Assembly (NCBI GenBank): GCA_949280095.1 | Contig: CASDHD010000007.1 | Location: 1 to 23,100 of the forward strand | Length of the DNA stretch: 23,100 nucleotides | Origin: an uncultured Bacilli bacterium | GTDB lineage: Bacteria > Bacillota_I > Bacilli_A > RF39 > UBA660 | Direction: 5' to 3' | Shown here: piece by piece, positions 21,991 through 23,100 of the stretch | How the letters are laid out: every line of letters begins with the position of its first letter | How positions within the stretch are numbered: position 1 is the first letter of the stretch | Program-made: the position numbers and the translations under genes | The notes under the pieces: model-generated | Databases searched by the model: none | What the model saw: the letters and a program-made list of their open reading frames with translations, nothing else | Told to the model about the DNA's origin: nothing

Positions 21991-23097
21991 ATGAAAGTCG
22001 AAAATAGAAAAGAAATAGAAAATAATTTTCTTCCTCATAAGGGGAAGAAAACCATTAGTTTGTGTTTTTTCTTGTGTATTGCAGTTCTTAGTATTTTAGC
22101 AATACTTTCTTTCAATAAAAGTTTTTCTTTTAGCGAGTTTTTCATTTTTTTGAAGAATACATCTTTTTTATGGATAGTTTTAGCATTTGCATCTGTATTT
22201 CTCTATATTTATTTTGAAGGTGCTTCTATATTAACGATATGTGATGCTTTTGGGTATAAGAAAAAAAAGAAAGATGGTTTCTTTTATTCTGCCGCGGATA
22301 TTTATTTTTCAGCAATTACACCATCAGCGAGTGGTGGACAACCAGCTAGTGCATATTTTATGCTAAAAGATGGTATTCCTATTCCTATTATTACAGTAGC
22401 TCTTCTTTATACTTTATTTATGTTTTCTCTTTCTATTCTTCTATTAGATGTAATTGCTTTCTGTTTTTATCCTCATTTATTTTTTGAATTTGATTTTTTA
22501 GCAAAATTGTTTATTATAATTGGCTTTTTTGTGCAACTTGGTTTATTTTTTCTTTTCTATACTTTGCTTTATAAAAAGAATTTATTAAATCGAATTTGCA
22601 GTTGGTTTTTAAAAGTTTTCGTAAAATTACATGTTGTAAAGGACATAGAAAAAAAGCAGGAAAAATTAAATCAAACTATGGAAAAATATCAAGAAGCTTC
22701 TTTGTTAATCAAAGGAAAAAAAGGATTATTGTTACGGATATTTTTGTTTAACTTGTTACAAAGAATTTTTCAAATTGGAACGATTGCCCTTGTGTTTTTG
22801 GCAACAGGGGGAAAGATTACAGATGCAATTTTAGTAAGTGCTATTCAAAGTTTTGTGATTACAGGTGCTTATTGTGTACCTATTCCTGGAGCTATTGGAG
22901 TAACAGATTATTTGTTGTTAAATGGTTTTAAAAAAGTTTTATCAACTTCACAAGCGGTGCATTTAGAATTGTTAACAAGAGGAATTTCCTTTTATTGTTG
23001 TATACTAATTTGTGGTATAGCAGTTATTGTGAAATTTTGGATACAAAAAAGACATCTGGTGATATGTCAAGATGAAAATAGAAAATTATTGAAATAA
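21991..23097 (+). CDS. LPG-synthase-TM / UPF0104-family flippase-like membrane protein
   Basis: The protein has about 368 residues and 7-8 hydrophobic helices. The family pattern is clear: SAITPSASGGQPASAYFML in the first half and VPIPGAIGVTDYLLLNGF in the second, matching the membrane domain shared by MprF and the UPF0104/AglD proteins. In MprF this domain flips aminoacylated lipids; stand-alone members are poorly known. The soluble lysyl-transferase domain is absent, so this is not a full MprF. I chose ATG 21991: the frame opens at 21964, but the earlier starts lie inside the PAP2 gene and the extra residues are not family-like. Co-transcription with the PAP2 gene suggests a lipid synthesis and translocation pair. 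Confidence 0.82.
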   Translation: MKVENRKEIENNFLPHKGKKTISLCFFLCIAVLSILAILSFNKSFSFSEFFIFLKNTSFLWIVLAFASVFLYIYFEGASILTICDAFGYKKKKKDGFFYSAADIYFSAITPSASGGQPASAYFMLKDGIPIPIITVALLYTLFMFSLSILLLDVIAFCFYPHLFFEFDFLAKLFIIIGFFVQLGLFFLFYTLLYKKNLLNRICSWFLKVFVKLHVVKDIEKKQEKLNQTMEKYQEASLLIKGKKGLLLRIFLFNLLQRIFQIGTIALVFLATGGKITDAILVSAIQSFVITGAYCVPIPGAIGVTDYLLLNGFKKVLSTSQAVHLELLTRGISFYCCILICGIAVIVKFWIQKRHLVICQDENRKLLK

Positions 23098-23100
23098 ATT

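Noticed and set aside
1..23100. Mycoplasma-type code (TGA as Trp)
   Set aside because: TGA ends several genes at sensible places (dusB, the PAP2 gene, the pilin-like gene) and Trp is encoded by TGG throughout.

Overview
The window looks like a chromosomal segment of a low-GC Gram-positive bacterium (Bacillota, Bacilli-like and probably host-associated). The signs are strong A/T bias in codons and spacers, AGGAGG-type ribosome binding sites, sigma-A-like promoters, short hairpin-plus-T terminators, and a type VIIb-style secretion locus. TGA is used as a stop and TGG encodes Trp, so the standard bacterial code applies. I cannot assign a genus.

Layout. (1) 1-952: the 3' part of a surface or pilin-like protein gene with a compositionally foreign 3' end, overlapped by a small HTH regulator. 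(2) 966-4798: a housekeeping and accessory stretch with a small Cys-rich protein (minus strand), an ASCH-domain protein, a PduL-type phosphotransacylase, an Rpn-family PD-(D/E)XK nuclease, DusB, and an MntP/YtaF-like membrane protein (minus strand). (3) 4887-19145: a type VII secretion (T7SS) locus. It has a tandem WXG100 protein, two small WXG100-like proteins, a helical accessory protein, two DUF4176-like proteins, a 2003-residue multi-domain effector, a candidate immunity or accessory protein, an EsaB/YukD ubiquitin-like protein, and the EssC motor ATPase. EsaA, EssA and EssB are not visible. (4) 19260-19971: a secreted-protein gene whose signal-peptide region carries a 22-bp tandem duplication that shifts the frame. 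(5) 20063-21178: tRNA-Asn with a strong promoter and terminator, then about 1.1 kb of decayed sequence containing small minus-strand ORFs and an HTH gene killed by one in-frame stop. (6) 21318-23097: a PAP2-family lipid phosphatase-like gene followed by an LPG-synthase-TM/UPF0104-family membrane protein, probably co-transcribed.

How the genes work together. In the T7SS locus the small helical WXG-like proteins and the DUF4176 proteins probably pair with the helical N-terminus of the giant effector and deliver it to EssC. The effector's last ~230 residues show a Cys / GHS / SSWG arrangement typical of papain-fold cysteine peptidases. Its modules are separated by two near-identical linkers, which looks like domain shuffling in a polymorphic toxin. 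The locus is punctuated by internal terminators, a long hairpin and internal promoters, which would set different expression levels for the abundant WXG100 protein, the effector unit and the motor unit.

Most unusual items: the effector architecture, the reduced T7SS gene set, the variable-repeat-like 3' end of the first gene, the 22-bp frame-switching duplication in a signal peptide, and the terminator/promoter overlap at 6779-6829.
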